The position numbers and the translations under genes were made by a program. From positions 62,001 through 126,000 of the forward strand of contig JAAMEZ010000032.1 of the NCBI GenBank assembly GCA_013322215.1: a DNA stretch of 64,000 nucleotides, read 5' to 3'. Each line of letters begins with the position of its first letter. Position 1 is the first letter of the stretch. This document shows positions 36,799-46,197 of this stretch, in pieces. The notes under the pieces are model-generated. The model ran no database searches and had not been told where the DNA came from. It saw only the letters and a program-made list of their open reading frames with translations. Origin of the DNA: Martinezella rhizogenes. Lineage in GTDB: Bacteria; Pseudomonadota; Alphaproteobacteria; Rhizobiales; Rhizobiaceae.

Positions 36799-38769
36799 AT
36801 GTCAGAACCGACACCCCGTTCCCTCGGCGCGACCCTTACCGATACCGGCGTTGAATTTGCCGTCTGGTCCAGGAATGCCGAGCGGATCGAATTCTGCGTG
36901 TTCGACGCGGAGGGAAAAAAGGAAGTCCTGCGCCTGCCGATGACGCGCGACGGCGACGAGCACCGTCTTTTCGTCAAGAACGCCAAGCAGGGCATGCGCT
37001 ATGGCCTGCGCGCCCATGGTACCTATGATCCTGACAAGGGCCTGTGGTTCGATCCGTCCAAGTTGCTCGTCGATCCCTATGCGGTCGAAATCGACAGGCC
37101 GTTCCGATATGACCAACGCCTTGGAGTCTTCGGCGAAGACACGCAGGACCTCATGCCGAAGGCGATCGTCTCGAGCGATGTCGCCGTCAAACCGGCCAAG
37201 CCTCTGTTTCAGCCTGGCGGCCTGATCTACGAAGTCGCCGTAAAGCCCTTCACCATACTGCATCCGGATGTGCCGGCTGAGAAACGGGGCACGCTCGGCG
37301 CCCTCGCCCATCCCTCGATCATCGCGCATCTCAAGCGCCTGCAGGTGAACGCCGTCGAGCTCATGCCGATCACCGCATGGATCGACGAACGGCATCTGCC
37401 GCCGCTCGGCCTCACCAACGGCTGGGGCTACAATCCCGTCGCCTTCATGGCGCTCGACCCACGTCTCGCGCCCGGCGGCATGAAGGAACTGCGCGAGACC
37501 GTCGCCGCCCTCCACGCCGAGGGCATCGCCGTCATCCTCGATCTTGTCTTCAACCATACCGGCGAAAGCGATCGCCAAGGCCCGACGCTGTCCCTGCGCG
37601 GCCTCGACAATCCCACCTATTTCCGCAGCTTGCCGGATCAGCCCGGCACGCTGGTCAACGATACCGGCACCGGCAACACCGTCGCCTGCGATCAGCCGGC
37701 TGTACGCAAGCTCATCGTCGACAGCCTCAACCATTTCGTCCGCAATGCCGGCATCGACGGTTTCCGCTTCGATCTCGCGACCGTGATCGGCCGCAATGGC
37801 AAGGGTTTCGATCCAGACAGCATGACGCTGCGCACCATGCTGGCGGATGACGTACTCGGGGATCGGATCATGATCGCTGAGCCCTGGGACATCGGTCCCG
37901 GCGGCTATCAGCTCGGGAATTTTCCCGCGCCGTTCCTCGAATGGAACGACCGCGCCCGCGACGACCTGCGCCGCTTCTGGCGAGGTGACGCCGGCGTCGG
38001 CGACCTTGCGACCGTACTTGCCGGCTCCTCCTCCATCTTCGGCCGCAGCGGCCGCTCGCAGACGCGCAGCGTCAACTTCCTTGCCGCTCACGATGGCTTC
38101 ACGCTGATGGACCTCGTTTCCTACGAGAACAAGCACAACGAGGCCAATGGCGAGAGCAATCGCGACGGTCACAACGAGAACTTCTCCTGGAACAACGGCG
38201 TCGAAGGCAGAACGGACGATCTGGTCATCCGAGACAAGCGCCGCAACGACATAGAAGCCATGCTGTCGACGCTCTTTGCCACGCGCGGCACGATCATGCT
38301 GACGGCAGGCGACGAAGGCGGGCGCAGCCAGCAGGGCAACAACAACGCCTATTGCCAGGACAATGCCATCACCTGGATGGACTGGACGGCGCTGGACGAG
38401 GAGCTGATCGGCCACACTGCCTGGCTTGCCGGCCTGCGCCGCCGCTTCGCCGCCTTTGACACTATGGACTTCTTCCGCGCCGACGGCGACGTGCTCTGGT
38501 TCTCGGGCGCGGGAACGCCGATGACCGTGCCGGATTGGGAAGCGCCAAGGGCGGCCGTGCTTGGCATGGCGCTGCGAACGCAGGATCGCGCAACAGGCCG
38601 ATCGACGCAGCTCGCAATGGTGTTCAATCGCGCCGCGGACGAACGCTCCGTCACATTGCCGGCCTCGGAGAGCGGCGACTGGTCTCAGCTGACGACGGCA
38701 GGCGAAACACCAGCCGGAGAGCAGATCACCGTAGCCGCCCGCTCCGTCGCCTTCCTTCTTGAAAACTGA
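36799..38769 (+). CDS. glgX: Glycogen debranching enzyme
   Basis: A 656-residue GH13 isoamylase-type enzyme that cleaves alpha-1,6 branches of phosphorylase-limited glycogen. The N-terminal CBM48 (residues 5-95) has GVEFAVWSRNAERIEFCVFD. The barrel contains LPITAW-type LMPITAWIDE, VFNHTGESD, GIDGFRFDLATVIGR with nucleophile Asp325, MIAEPWDIGPGGYQ with acid/base Glu361, and NFLAAHDGFTLMDLV. Length equals E. coli GlgX. It lies 217 bases after pgm, across a palindromic repeat, and may have its own promoter. Confidence 0.96.
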   Translation: MSEPTPRSLGATLTDTGVEFAVWSRNAERIEFCVFDAEGKKEVLRLPMTRDGDEHRLFVKNAKQGMRYGLRAHGTYDPDKGLWFDPSKLLVDPYAVEIDRPFRYDQRLGVFGEDTQDLMPKAIVSSDVAVKPAKPLFQPGGLIYEVAVKPFTILHPDVPAEKRGTLGALAHPSIIAHLKRLQVNAVELMPITAWIDERHLPPLGLTNGWGYNPVAFMALDPRLAPGGMKELRETVAALHAEGIAVILDLVFNHTGESDRQGPTLSLRGLDNPTYFRSLPDQPGTLVNDTGTGNTVACDQPAVRKLIVDSLNHFVRNAGIDGFRFDLATVIGRNGKGFDPDSMTLRTMLADDVLGDRIMIAEPWDIGPGGYQLGNFPAPFLEWNDRARDDLRRFWRGDAGVGDLATVLAGSSSIFGRSGRSQTRSVNFLAAHDGFTLMDLVSYENKHNEANGESNRDGHNENFSWNNGVEGRTDDLVIRDKRRNDIEAMLSTLFATRGTIMLTAGDEGGRSQQGNNNAYCQDNAITWMDWTALDEELIGHTAWLAGLRRRFAAFDTMDFFRADGDVLWFSGAGTPMTVPDWEAPRAAVLGMALRTQDRATGRSTQLAMVFNRAADERSVTLPASESGDWSQLTTAGETPAGEQITVAARSVAFLLEN

Positions 38770-38836
38770 TCGCGGTTGCACTTTCAGTCTCGATTCGCCA
38801 GAAAGGATTCTGACGACACAGACTGACGAGGATGGG

Positions 38837-39325
38837 ATGCCCAGCGAAATTTCGCTTGTTGAGATCATGAAACTTGCGGGAACGGAGATCGGCGTTTCCG
38901 ACTGGATCATCGTCGACCAGACGATGATCGACACCTTTGCCGATTCGACGCTCGATCATCAGTTCATCCACGTCGACCCCGAGCGTGCCAGGGCGGAAAC
39001 GCCCTATGGCGGCACGATTGCCCACGGCTTCCTCACGCTCTCGCTACTCTCGGCGATGAACTACAGCGGCCTGCCGAAAATCCGCGAGCAGACCATGGGC
39101 ATCAACTATGGCTTCGAGAAGATCCGCTTTATGTCGCCGGTCAAGTGCGGCGCGCGGGTGCGCGGGCGTTTCGCCCTCGCCGAAACGCGACTGCGCGGCG
39201 CCAACATGCTGATGCTCACCTATAATGTGACCGTCGAGATCGAAAACGAGCGCAAGCCGGCACTGACTGCGACATGGACGACCATATCGCAATTCGATCC
39301 GAAGGATCGGCCGGAAGAGGCTTAG
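38837..39325 (+). CDS. MaoC-family (R)-specific enoyl-CoA hydratase-like protein
   Basis: A 162-residue single hot-dog domain protein. The hydratase motif is DQTMIDTFADSTLDHQFIHVDPERA with the catalytic Asp and His, followed by GGTIAHGFLTLSL. Family members hydrate trans-2-enoyl-CoA. The ATG at 38837 follows GAGGATGGG, which decides the start. It lies 67 bases after glgX with no functional link apparent. It ends in a four-base convergent overlap with the next, minus-strand gene. Confidence 0.88.
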   Translation: MPSEISLVEIMKLAGTEIGVSDWIIVDQTMIDTFADSTLDHQFIHVDPERARAETPYGGTIAHGFLTLSLLSAMNYSGLPKIREQTMGINYGFEKIRFMSPVKCGARVRGRFALAETRLRGANMLMLTYNVTVEIENERKPALTATWTTISQFDPKDRPEEA

Positions 39326-39750
39326 TGCTTTTCTGAATTGCGAGACATTTTTCTCAAAGACAGAATAACAAACGCAATCGCTGCGAATGAAATATAAAAT
39401 ATATAGAATCCAAAGTCCGCCCTTATATACTTAAGGCTCAGAGAAAATTGCCCAGATGCGATCTTCTCTATTATGCGAAAAACCACCTGTGCTAAACTCC
39501 ACCATAAGGCAAAGCGGCATATATAATCTGTATTGAAATATTCACTTCGCACGGAAGCTTGTGAGCTTTCTGACTGAGTCCCAATTCCGGTCCATGATTT
39601 GGAATCGACTTCAAGGCTTTTCCTATCAGAGCCCACGGGTATGGCCTTTGTATCGCGCATCAAAATGCGCTGATTGAAGGCGAGTGTTGCGAGCTCGCCG
39701 ATACAACCAATATGCGACCAAAATTGACGGCAAACAAGATCGATTGCCAT
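39322..39750 (-). CDS. AT-rich gene for a probable membrane protein of unknown function
   Basis: A 142-residue frame starting at ATG (complement of 39748-39750); an ATG at 39660 would give a 111-residue form. The C-terminal half has two hydrophobic segments (CRFALWWSLAQVVFRIIEKI and FGFYIFYISFAAIAFVILSL) ending in a basic LRKMSRNSEKH tail. Base composition is visibly more AT-rich and codon use unlike the neighbours, suggesting recent acquisition or a decaying gene. No family was recognised and no strong ribosome site was seen. Confidence 0.45.
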   Translation of the reverse strand: MAIDLVCRQFWSHIGCIGELATLAFNQRILMRDTKAIPVGSDRKSLEVDSKSWTGIGTQSESSQASVRSEYFNTDYICRFALWWSLAQVVFRIIEKIASGQFSLSLKYIRADFGFYIFYISFAAIAFVILSLRKMSRNSEKH

Positions 39751-39815
39751 CAACTCTCGGCATCATGCGCCGAGCCAATCTTTATCTTAGCTTTGCCCGC
39801 AAAAGCCTGCCGAGC

Positions 39816-40364
39816 CTAAAGACCTGCATCCTCCGCGCCTTCGGCCAGAAGACCGAAAGCGAAGTCGGAGAAGGAGCGCCAGACTTCGACGCGGAATGTC
39901 TCTTCATCGAACCGCAAGATCACGACTTCCGCCTTGCCAAGGAGCGTGCGCGAGCAGGCGCCAACGGGAAATGCTCCCATAGAAACGTCCTGCGGGCAGC
40001 CGGCGGCAAGCGTTGCTTCTGCGCTGGCGCCGGACACGATAATAGCGGTATTGCGATGCGAGACATCCGTCGCAGAGTGCAGAGCACCGGACGATGCGGC
40101 CACGCCGACCAGATCGGCGCCGTTTTCATCGATGACAAGCCATTCGTCCGGGCCGAGCCACAGGGCATGACGTCCGTTATTGCTGGCCGAGGTCTTCGGC
40201 CGGGTCGGCAGCTGCAGGCCGAGCGCCTGCGAAAGACTGCCCAGGGATTCGCCAGGCGCACGCAGCGAAATGCGGCTTGCGGGGGCCGCGGGCGTCAGCC
40301 GGACGGTCGAGGAACCGCCATGGCGGCCAGCGAGCGGCAGTTTGCGGGTAGCGAGATCAACCAT
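39816..40364 (-). CDS. soxG: Sarcosine oxidase, gamma subunit
   Basis: A 182-residue subunit of the heterotetrameric sarcosine oxidase, with the SoxG block ALWLGPDEWLVIDE and SHRNTAIIVSGASAEATLAAGCPQDV. It helps form the complex that passes a methylene group to tetrahydrofolate. The ATG (complement of 40362-40364) is eight bases after GGAGG, and this start overlaps the end of soxA by eight bases, showing translational coupling. It is the last gene of the operon. Confidence 0.92.
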   Translation of the reverse strand: MVDLATRKLPLAGRHGGSSTVRLTPAAPASRISLRAPGESLGSLSQALGLQLPTRPKTSASNNGRHALWLGPDEWLVIDENGADLVGVAASSGALHSATDVSHRNTAIIVSGASAEATLAAGCPQDVSMGAFPVGACSRTLLGKAEVVILRFDEETFRVEVWRSFSDFAFGLLAEGAEDAGL

Positions 40365-43353
40365 TGATCCGGCCTCCTTCCTTGTCAAAGAACACCAGAT
40401 CCGTCACCTCGACTGATATCGTCTTGTCGGGCATCGGCACATAGAGTGTCTTACCCATGCGCTCGCGACCGCCGGCAACCAGTGCAAAGGCGATAGAGCG
40501 GCCGAGATTTTCCGACCAGTAGGCCGAGGTGACATGGCCGAGCATGGTCATCGGCTTCTGCTCGTTCGGATCGGCGACGATCTGCGCGCCCTCCTCCAGC
40601 ACCACCTTCGGATCGCGGGTGACGAGACCGACGAGCTGCTTGCGGCCTTCCTTGACGAGATCCGGTCGCTTCAGGCCGCGGATGCCGACGAAATCAGTCT
40701 TCTTCTTGGAAACGGCCCAGGCAAGGCCGGCATCATCAGGCGTGACGGTGCCGTCGGTGTCCTGGCCGACGATGATGTAGCCCTTCTCGGCGCGCAGCAC
40801 GTGCATGGTCTCGGTGCCGTAGGCGCAAGCGCCCAGCGGCTCGGCGCGCGCCCAGACGGCTTCCCAAACGGACTGGCCGTAATCGGCCGGCACGTTGATT
40901 TCGTAGCCGACTTCACCGGTGAAGGAGACACGGAACAGCCGCGCCGGCACGCCGCAGACCTTGCACTCGGCGACACTCATATGCGGGAAGGCCTCGTTGG
41001 ACAGATCCTGGCCCTCAACGAGCGGCTCAATGATCTCGCGCGCCTTCGGACCCTGCACGGCGATAACGGCCCATTGCTCGGTGGTCGACGTCAGCCACAC
41101 CTTCAGATGCGGGAATTCGGTCTGCAGATAGTCTTCCATATGATGCAGCACGCGCGGCGCACCGCCGGTCGTCGTCGTCACATGGAAGCGATCGTCGGCC
41201 AAGCGACCGACGACGCCGTCGTCATAAACGAAGCCGTCCTCGCGGGTCATGATGCCGTAACGGCAACGGCCGGGCTTCAGCGTATCCCAGGCATTGGTGT
41301 AGATCAGGTTCAGGAACTCGGCCGCATCAGGCCCGACCACTTCGATCTTGCCGAGCGTCGAGGCATCGAACACGCCGGCCACGTCGCGCGCCGTGCGGCA
41401 CTCGCGATTGACGGCCTGATGCATGGTCTCGCCGGCACGCGGATAGAACCAGGCGCGCTTCCAGTTGCCGACATCTTCGAAGATGGCGCCATGCGCCTCT
41501 TCCCAGGCATGCATCGGCGTCTTGCGGGTGGGATCGAAGAGCGATCCACGCGAATGGCTGATCAGCGTGCCGTAGGTGACGGGCGTATAGGGTGCACGGA
41601 AGGTGGTGAGACCGACCTGTGGGATATCCTTGCCGAGCATTTCGGCAGCAATCGCCAGCCCATGCATGTTGGAAAGCTTGCCCTGGTCGGACGCCATACC
41701 GTTGGTGGTAAAGCGCTTGATATGCTCGATGGAATGCATGCCCTCGCGCACGGCAAGACGGATATCCTTGGCGCAGACATCGTGCTGGAAATCGACGAAA
41801 GCCTTGGCATTCGTGTCCGGTCCGGCGCCTTCGGCCGCACCGATCATGCCGCCGGTCCATTCGAATGCCTGCTCGGCGTGAAGCTGGATCTTCTCCCCGC
41901 CATTGGTAGCACCGGTGGCGCGCGCCATCAGCTCGCCGGCGGCAAGTGATTCCTCGATCGCGGCCTGCAGCCCGTCCGTGCCGTTGCAGGCGCCGACGGA
42001 AAGGCAGTCCTGGACATAGGTGCCCGGCAGGAAGCGCTGCTTCTCGGCGTCGAATTTCAGCTTGCCGCGCGATTGCGAGAAGAGATGAACGGAGGGCGTC
42101 CAACCGGCCGAAATCAACAGGGCATCCACGGGGATCTTGCGGGTGGCGGAGCTGCCGTTGCGCGAAACCGTCATGGAGGAAACGCGCAGCTTACCGGCCG
42201 TATCGACAACGGCATAGTCGGTCATCACTTCGATGCCCAGCCGCTTTGCCTCTGCCAGCACGGCCTCGCCGGGACGAGCGCGGCTGTCGACGATGGCGGC
42301 GACGGAAACGCCGGCGCGCTTCAGATCGAAGGCAGCCTCATAGGCGGAATCATGCGCCGTATAGACGCCGATCTTGGCGCCGACAGCGACGCCATAATGG
42401 TTGAGATAGGCACGCGCAGCCGAGGCCAACATGATGCCCGGGCGATCGTTGTTCGGAAACACCATGTGGCGTTCGATGGCGCCTGTCGCGAGGATGGCGC
42501 GCTTGGCGCGGACCTGCCAAAGGCGTTCGCGCGGCAGGTCACGGCCGGGCTTTGCCAGATGATCGGTCACGCGTTCGGCAAGGCCGAAGAAATTGTGGTT
42601 GTAATAGCCGAAGGCGGTCGTGCGGGTCAGCACCTGAACATTCGGCATTGCCTTGAGCTTGGCGACGACACCCTGCGCCCAGTCATAGCCCTCGACGCCG
42701 TCGATCTTGACGCCGGTGTCGAAGCGCAGCGCGCCGCCGACTTCCGGCTGCTCATCGCAGAGGATGACCTTGGCGCCGGTTTCGGCAGCGGCGAGCGCCG
42801 CCGAAAGACCGGCAATGCCGGCGCCGACGACGAGCACGTCGCAATGGGCATAGCGGCTCGCGTAATGATCCGGATCCTCCTCCGTCGGAGCAACGCCGAG
42901 ACCGGCGGCGCGACGGATGAAGGGCTCGTAGATGTGCTTCCAGGCCGACTTCGGCCACATGAAGGTCTTGTAGTAGAAGCCGGCAGCAAAGAAGGGCGAC
43001 ATCAGATTGTTGACGCCGCCGATGTCAAAGGCGAGCGACGGCCAGCGGTTCTGCGACTGCGCCTTCATGCCGTCGAAGACTTCCTGGACGCTGGCGCGCA
43101 CGTTCGGCTGTCGCCGCGCCGCATCGCGGGAGATATCGAGCAGCGCGTTTGGCTCTTCCGCCCCGGCTGACAGGATGCCGCGCGGACGATGATACTTGAA
43201 GGACCGGCCGACGAGATGGACGCCATTGGCAAGCAGCGCCGAGGCAACGCTATCGCCCTCCAGCGCGGTATAGCTCTTGCCGTCAAAAGTGAAGCGAGCG
43301 GTTCTGGCCGGCGTCAGACGTCCCTTGCCCGCGATACGATTGGCGCCGCTCAT
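40357..43353 (-). CDS. soxA: Sarcosine oxidase, alpha subunit
   Basis: A 998-residue subunit. The N-terminal part has a ferredoxin-like 2Fe-2S-type fold region (FTFDGKSYTALEGDSVASAL) without the cluster cysteines, then an NAD+-binding Rossmann domain (DVLVVGAGIAGLSAALAAAE). From about residue 610 is the aminomethyltransferase (GcvT-like) folate-binding domain (SLFDPTRKTPMH, FTGEVGYEINVP). The complex oxidises sarcosine to glycine, forming 5,10-methylene-tetrahydrofolate and H2O2. It overlaps soxD upstream by four bases and soxG downstream. Confidence 0.96.
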   Translation of the reverse strand: MSGANRIAGKGRLTPARTARFTFDGKSYTALEGDSVASALLANGVHLVGRSFKYHRPRGILSAGAEEPNALLDISRDAARRQPNVRASVQEVFDGMKAQSQNRWPSLAFDIGGVNNLMSPFFAAGFYYKTFMWPKSAWKHIYEPFIRRAAGLGVAPTEEDPDHYASRYAHCDVLVVGAGIAGLSAALAAAETGAKVILCDEQPEVGGALRFDTGVKIDGVEGYDWAQGVVAKLKAMPNVQVLTRTTAFGYYNHNFFGLAERVTDHLAKPGRDLPRERLWQVRAKRAILATGAIERHMVFPNNDRPGIMLASAARAYLNHYGVAVGAKIGVYTAHDSAYEAAFDLKRAGVSVAAIVDSRARPGEAVLAEAKRLGIEVMTDYAVVDTAGKLRVSSMTVSRNGSSATRKIPVDALLISAGWTPSVHLFSQSRGKLKFDAEKQRFLPGTYVQDCLSVGACNGTDGLQAAIEESLAAGELMARATGATNGGEKIQLHAEQAFEWTGGMIGAAEGAGPDTNAKAFVDFQHDVCAKDIRLAVREGMHSIEHIKRFTTNGMASDQGKLSNMHGLAIAAEMLGKDIPQVGLTTFRAPYTPVTYGTLISHSRGSLFDPTRKTPMHAWEEAHGAIFEDVGNWKRAWFYPRAGETMHQAVNRECRTARDVAGVFDASTLGKIEVVGPDAAEFLNLIYTNAWDTLKPGRCRYGIMTREDGFVYDDGVVGRLADDRFHVTTTTGGAPRVLHHMEDYLQTEFPHLKVWLTSTTEQWAVIAVQGPKAREIIEPLVEGQDLSNEAFPHMSVAECKVCGVPARLFRVSFTGEVGYEINVPADYGQSVWEAVWARAEPLGACAYGTETMHVLRAEKGYIIVGQDTDGTVTPDDAGLAWAVSKKKTDFVGIRGLKRPDLVKEGRKQLVGLVTRDPKVVLEEGAQIVADPNEQKPMTMLGHVTSAYWSENLGRSIAFALVAGGRERMGKTLYVPMPDKTISVEVTDLVFFDKEGGRING

Positions 43354-43715
43354 TCAGCAAATCCCTCTGTTTGTGCCGTCTGTTCTTGTTCGTTCTGTTG
43401 CTGCGCCGCCGGCTCGGAAGCACCTGGCCGCAGCGTCGCCGGATCGGGCTTCGGCTCGCCAGCCTTGTAAGTGCGGTAGAAATGATCGCTCACCGTGTCG
43501 CGCGCCGCATTGAAGAAGCGGCCGCAGCCATGGATGTGCCGCCAGCGCTCGAAGATCAGGCCCTTCGGATTGTCGCGCAGGAAGAAATATTCCTCGAACT
43601 CCTCGTCCGAGATCCCGGCAATATTGGCCGGCCGCACGATGTGCGCGTCACCGGCGTTGCGGAATTCGAGTTCCGAGCGCTCTTCCTCGCAATAGGGGCA
43701 GTAAATCAGCAGCAT
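43350..43715 (-). CDS. soxD: Sarcosine oxidase, delta subunit
   Basis: A 121-residue zinc-binding subunit. The cysteine-rich N-terminus IYCPYCEEERSELEF (Cys6, Cys9) pairs with RWRHIHGCGRFFNAARDTVS (His59 and Cys63) to bind Zn2+. The usual SoxD core ends near residue 90 (FYRTYKAGEPKP); the remaining 30 residues are a Gln/Glu-rich tail that is probably disordered. Its stop overlaps the soxA start as ATGA. Confidence 0.95.
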   Translation of the reverse strand: MLLIYCPYCEEERSELEFRNAGDAHIVRPANIAGISDEEFEEYFFLRDNPKGLIFERWRHIHGCGRFFNAARDTVSDHFYRTYKAGEPKPDPATLRPGASEPAAQQQNEQEQTAQTEGFAE

Positions 43716-43730
43716 CGTTTTCTACCTGTG

Positions 43731-44150
43731 TTAAAGCTCGGAGCCAGTAAGGCTTGTGCCGGGAGGCTGTGCGCAAAGCCGCCGTCCCATGGTGACGAAA
43801 GGTGTTATGCGCTTCAGCAGCACCTCCAGCGATCCATAGGGTTTCAGCACGTTGGTCATCCCTATATTGACCAGACTCATGCCCAAAAGATCCGTATCGA
43901 GCACGAAAGCCCGTGTTGCCTCGGGTTTCTGGTCCGGCACGAAATAAACGGCCGGCTTGTTCAGCACCTTGGCGCAGGCAAGCACGCCGCTTTCGGCAAC
44001 GAAGGGCCAGTCGGCCTCATCCTTTGCCTTGTGGATCACCTGCATGCGAAAATCCTCCGCCCCCGGAATAAGATCGCTGACTTCGGTCGCGGTCGTTCCG
44101 ATCGGCAGGGAAAGCCCTGCCGCAAGAACGATCCCGACCGCCGCCGGCAT
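43731..44150 (-). CDS. Small exported protein inside the sarcosine oxidase operon, DUF2511/YebY-like
   Basis: A 139-residue protein whose first 22 residues (MPAAVGIVLAAGLSLPIGTT) look like a signal peptide. The mature part has ADWPFVAESGVLACAKV, AVYFVPDQ and a C-terminal PFVTMGRRLC, an order of W-F, Cys, hydrophobic strand and late Cys that resembles DUF2511 (YebY) periplasmic proteins. Similarity is from memory and weak. Its start overlaps the soxB stop (TGATG) and it ends 15 bases before soxD, so it is cotranscribed. Usual sox operons are drawn as BDAG without this gene. Confidence 0.7.
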   Translation of the reverse strand: MPAAVGIVLAAGLSLPIGTTATEVSDLIPGAEDFRMQVIHKAKDEADWPFVAESGVLACAKVLNKPAVYFVPDQKPEATRAFVLDTDLLGMSLVNIGMTNVLKPYGSLEVLLKRITPFVTMGRRLCAQPPGTSLTGSEL

Positions 44151-45403
44151 CAGTGCGCCACAGCGGCTGCTGCCGCCTCATCGATCAGGCGACCGGTGCG
44201 GAAGCGATCCAGCGTCAGGCCGGCGTTGAACTTATGCGGCTCGTCACGGGCGATGAGATGGGCAAAGAGATTGGCCGAACCCGGCGTCGCCTTGAAGCCG
44301 CCCGTGCCCCAGCCGCAATTGACATAGAGGCCCGGTACCGGCGTCTTCGACTGGATCGCCGAACGGTCCGGCGTGTTGTCGACGATGCCGCCCCAGGAGC
44401 GCATCATCTTCACGCGGCGGAACATCGGGAAGAGCTCGCAGATCGCATCCAGCGTATGAGTGATGATCTGCAGACCGCCGGTCTGGCTATAGGAATTATA
44501 CTGGTCGGTGCCCGCGCCGATGACGAGCTCGCCCTTGTCGGACTGCGAGATATAGGCATGCACTGTGTTCGACATGACGACGCAGGGGAAGATCGGCTTC
44601 AGCGGCTCGGAGACCAGCGCCTGCAGCGGGCTCGATTGCAGCGGCACGCGCACGCCGGCCATCTGCATGACGACCGTCGTGTGGCCGGCGGCGGAAACGC
44701 CGACCTTCTTGGCGCCGATGAAGCCCTTGCTTGTTTCGACGCCGGTGACGCGGCCATCCGGGCCGCGGCGAATGCCGGTCACTTCGCAATTCTGGATGAT
44801 GTGGACGCCGCGATCGGAAGCAGCGCGGGCAAAGCCCCAGGCAACCGCGTCGTGTCGCGCGGTGCCGCCGCGACGCTGCAGGGCAGCGCCGTTGATCGGG
44901 TAGCGCGCCGTCTTCGAAATATCGAGCGGCGGACAATAAGCTTTCGCCTGTTCCGGCGTCAGCCATTCATTGTCGATACCGTAGAGACGGTTGGCATGGA
45001 TATGCCGCTTGAAGGACTGCTGGTCATGCACATTGTGCGACAGCATCATCACGCCACGCGGCGAATACATGACATTGTAATTGAGATCCTGAGACAGCCC
45101 CTCCCAGAGCTTCATCGAATGCTCGTAGATGTGCATGCTCTCTTCATAGAGATAGTTCGAGCGGATGATGGTGGTGTTGCGGCCGGTATTGCCGCCGCCG
45201 AGCCAGCCCTTTTCGATGACGGCGACATTGGTGATGCCATGCTCCTTGGCGAGGTAGTAGGCCGCACCAAGGCCATGACCGCCGGCGCCGACGATGATGA
45301 CGTCATACTCCTTGCGCGGCTCCGGTGAGGTCCATTGAGCCTCCCAGCCCTTGTGAGCCCGCATCGCTTCCCGTGCCACGGCAAAAACCGAGTATTTACG
45401 CAT
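44150..45403 (-). CDS. soxB: Sarcosine oxidase, beta subunit
   Basis: A 417-residue FAD/FMN subunit of the DAO family. The dinucleotide motif is DVIIVGAGGHGLGAAYYLAK near residue 34. The flavin-linkage region includes GNTGRNTTIIRSNYLYEES, and the C-terminus has PVPGLYVNCGWGTGGFKATP. In the family, FMN is covalently held by a His. It heads the operon: the ATG is seven bases after AAGGAGTTGAGG. The operon order is soxB, small exported gene, soxD, soxA, soxG. Confidence 0.96.
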   Translation of the reverse strand: MRKYSVFAVAREAMRAHKGWEAQWTSPEPRKEYDVIIVGAGGHGLGAAYYLAKEHGITNVAVIEKGWLGGGNTGRNTTIIRSNYLYEESMHIYEHSMKLWEGLSQDLNYNVMYSPRGVMMLSHNVHDQQSFKRHIHANRLYGIDNEWLTPEQAKAYCPPLDISKTARYPINGAALQRRGGTARHDAVAWGFARAASDRGVHIIQNCEVTGIRRGPDGRVTGVETSKGFIGAKKVGVSAAGHTTVVMQMAGVRVPLQSSPLQALVSEPLKPIFPCVVMSNTVHAYISQSDKGELVIGAGTDQYNSYSQTGGLQIITHTLDAICELFPMFRRVKMMRSWGGIVDNTPDRSAIQSKTPVPGLYVNCGWGTGGFKATPGSANLFAHLIARDEPHKFNAGLTLDRFRTGRLIDEAAAAAVAH

Positions 45404-45565
45404 TCGCCCTCAACTCCTTCAGGCAAGACGCCATTTTTATGGGCCATACAAATCGCAAATCAAAAACCGACACAACGGCTCTTTTGCGACGCATTCAGGA
45501 CCGTCTTTCGACACGGTTAAAATTGCCAATCAGCCGAGTGGCCTGCCCATGACTGCTTAGCAGAT

Positions 45566-45844
45566 CTATTTGCGCTGCAAATGGCAGACCTTCACGCGCC
45601 CGCCGTGGCCATCCTTGCGCCATACGCAGCCCTCTTTCCGCGGCTTTCCATTGTAAAGATAGATCCTCGCACGGTGCTTGCTGTCGAAAGTCTGGTTCGA
45701 AAAATCGTGGCCGCCGACTCGGACATTCTTGCCGAAGCGCACCTCGCCGGCTGTGGCAGGTCCAAGCATCGTCGCAAGAATGACAAGGGCAAGCATGGGC
45801 GCTGCAAGCAGCCTCCCTACGACGGCGAAGTCGAGCGATCCCAT
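45566..45844 (-). CDS. Small exported protein of unknown function
   Basis: A 92-residue protein. ATG (complement of 45842-45844) lies ten bases after GGGGGA. Residues 1-33 carry a signal sequence (LLAAPMLALVILATMLGPATAG). The mature part is basic (KNVRVGGHDFSNQTFDSKHR) with two cysteines near the end (EGCVWRKDGHGG, VKVCHLQRK). No family was recognised. It stands alone between soxB and rpsU. Confidence 0.6.
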   Translation of the reverse strand: MGSLDFAVVGRLLAAPMLALVILATMLGPATAGEVRFGKNVRVGGHDFSNQTFDSKHRARIYLYNGKPRKEGCVWRKDGHGGRVKVCHLQRK

Positions 45845-46197
45845 ATAAAGCGATTCCCCCTTTGCTCGAACAACTGCTGAGATGGCGCAATCGCCACGGC
45901 CCACGAATGACTGTGATCCGAAATACTCACACAAGCATGTCAATGTCGCAAAGATCAGGATCTGCCAATCCCCTTATTCAACAGCCTCGATGAAGCGCCG
46001 CAGGCACCGCCGGCTGAATTCAGTGCTCGACAAACCGCTTTTTCCTCTGCAAACTCACGATCTGGCTAGACTTTGACAAACCGATCTGCTATCTCGCCTA
46101 ACCAATCGCAAGGCTGCGGCTGCGCGAACGTTATATTTTTGCCTCCTGGCGCTGCCGTCGCCGTTGGCATCAACCAAACCAAAGGAACGTGATTCTC
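45845..46197. other. 353-bp gap upstream of rpsU
   Basis: No gene was recognised. The gap is between divergent genes and must hold both promoters. TTTGACA at 46072-46078 is a plausible -35 for rpsU with a poor -10 after it. No repeat or strong hairpin was seen. Confidence 0.4.

Noticed and set aside
36802..38934. Open frame of 710 codons opposite glgX
   Set aside because: Antisense shadow; the glgX strand has all GH13 motifs.
40534..41949. Open frame of 471 codons opposite soxA
   Set aside because: Antisense shadow; the soxA frame has the nucleotide-binding and GcvT-like domains.
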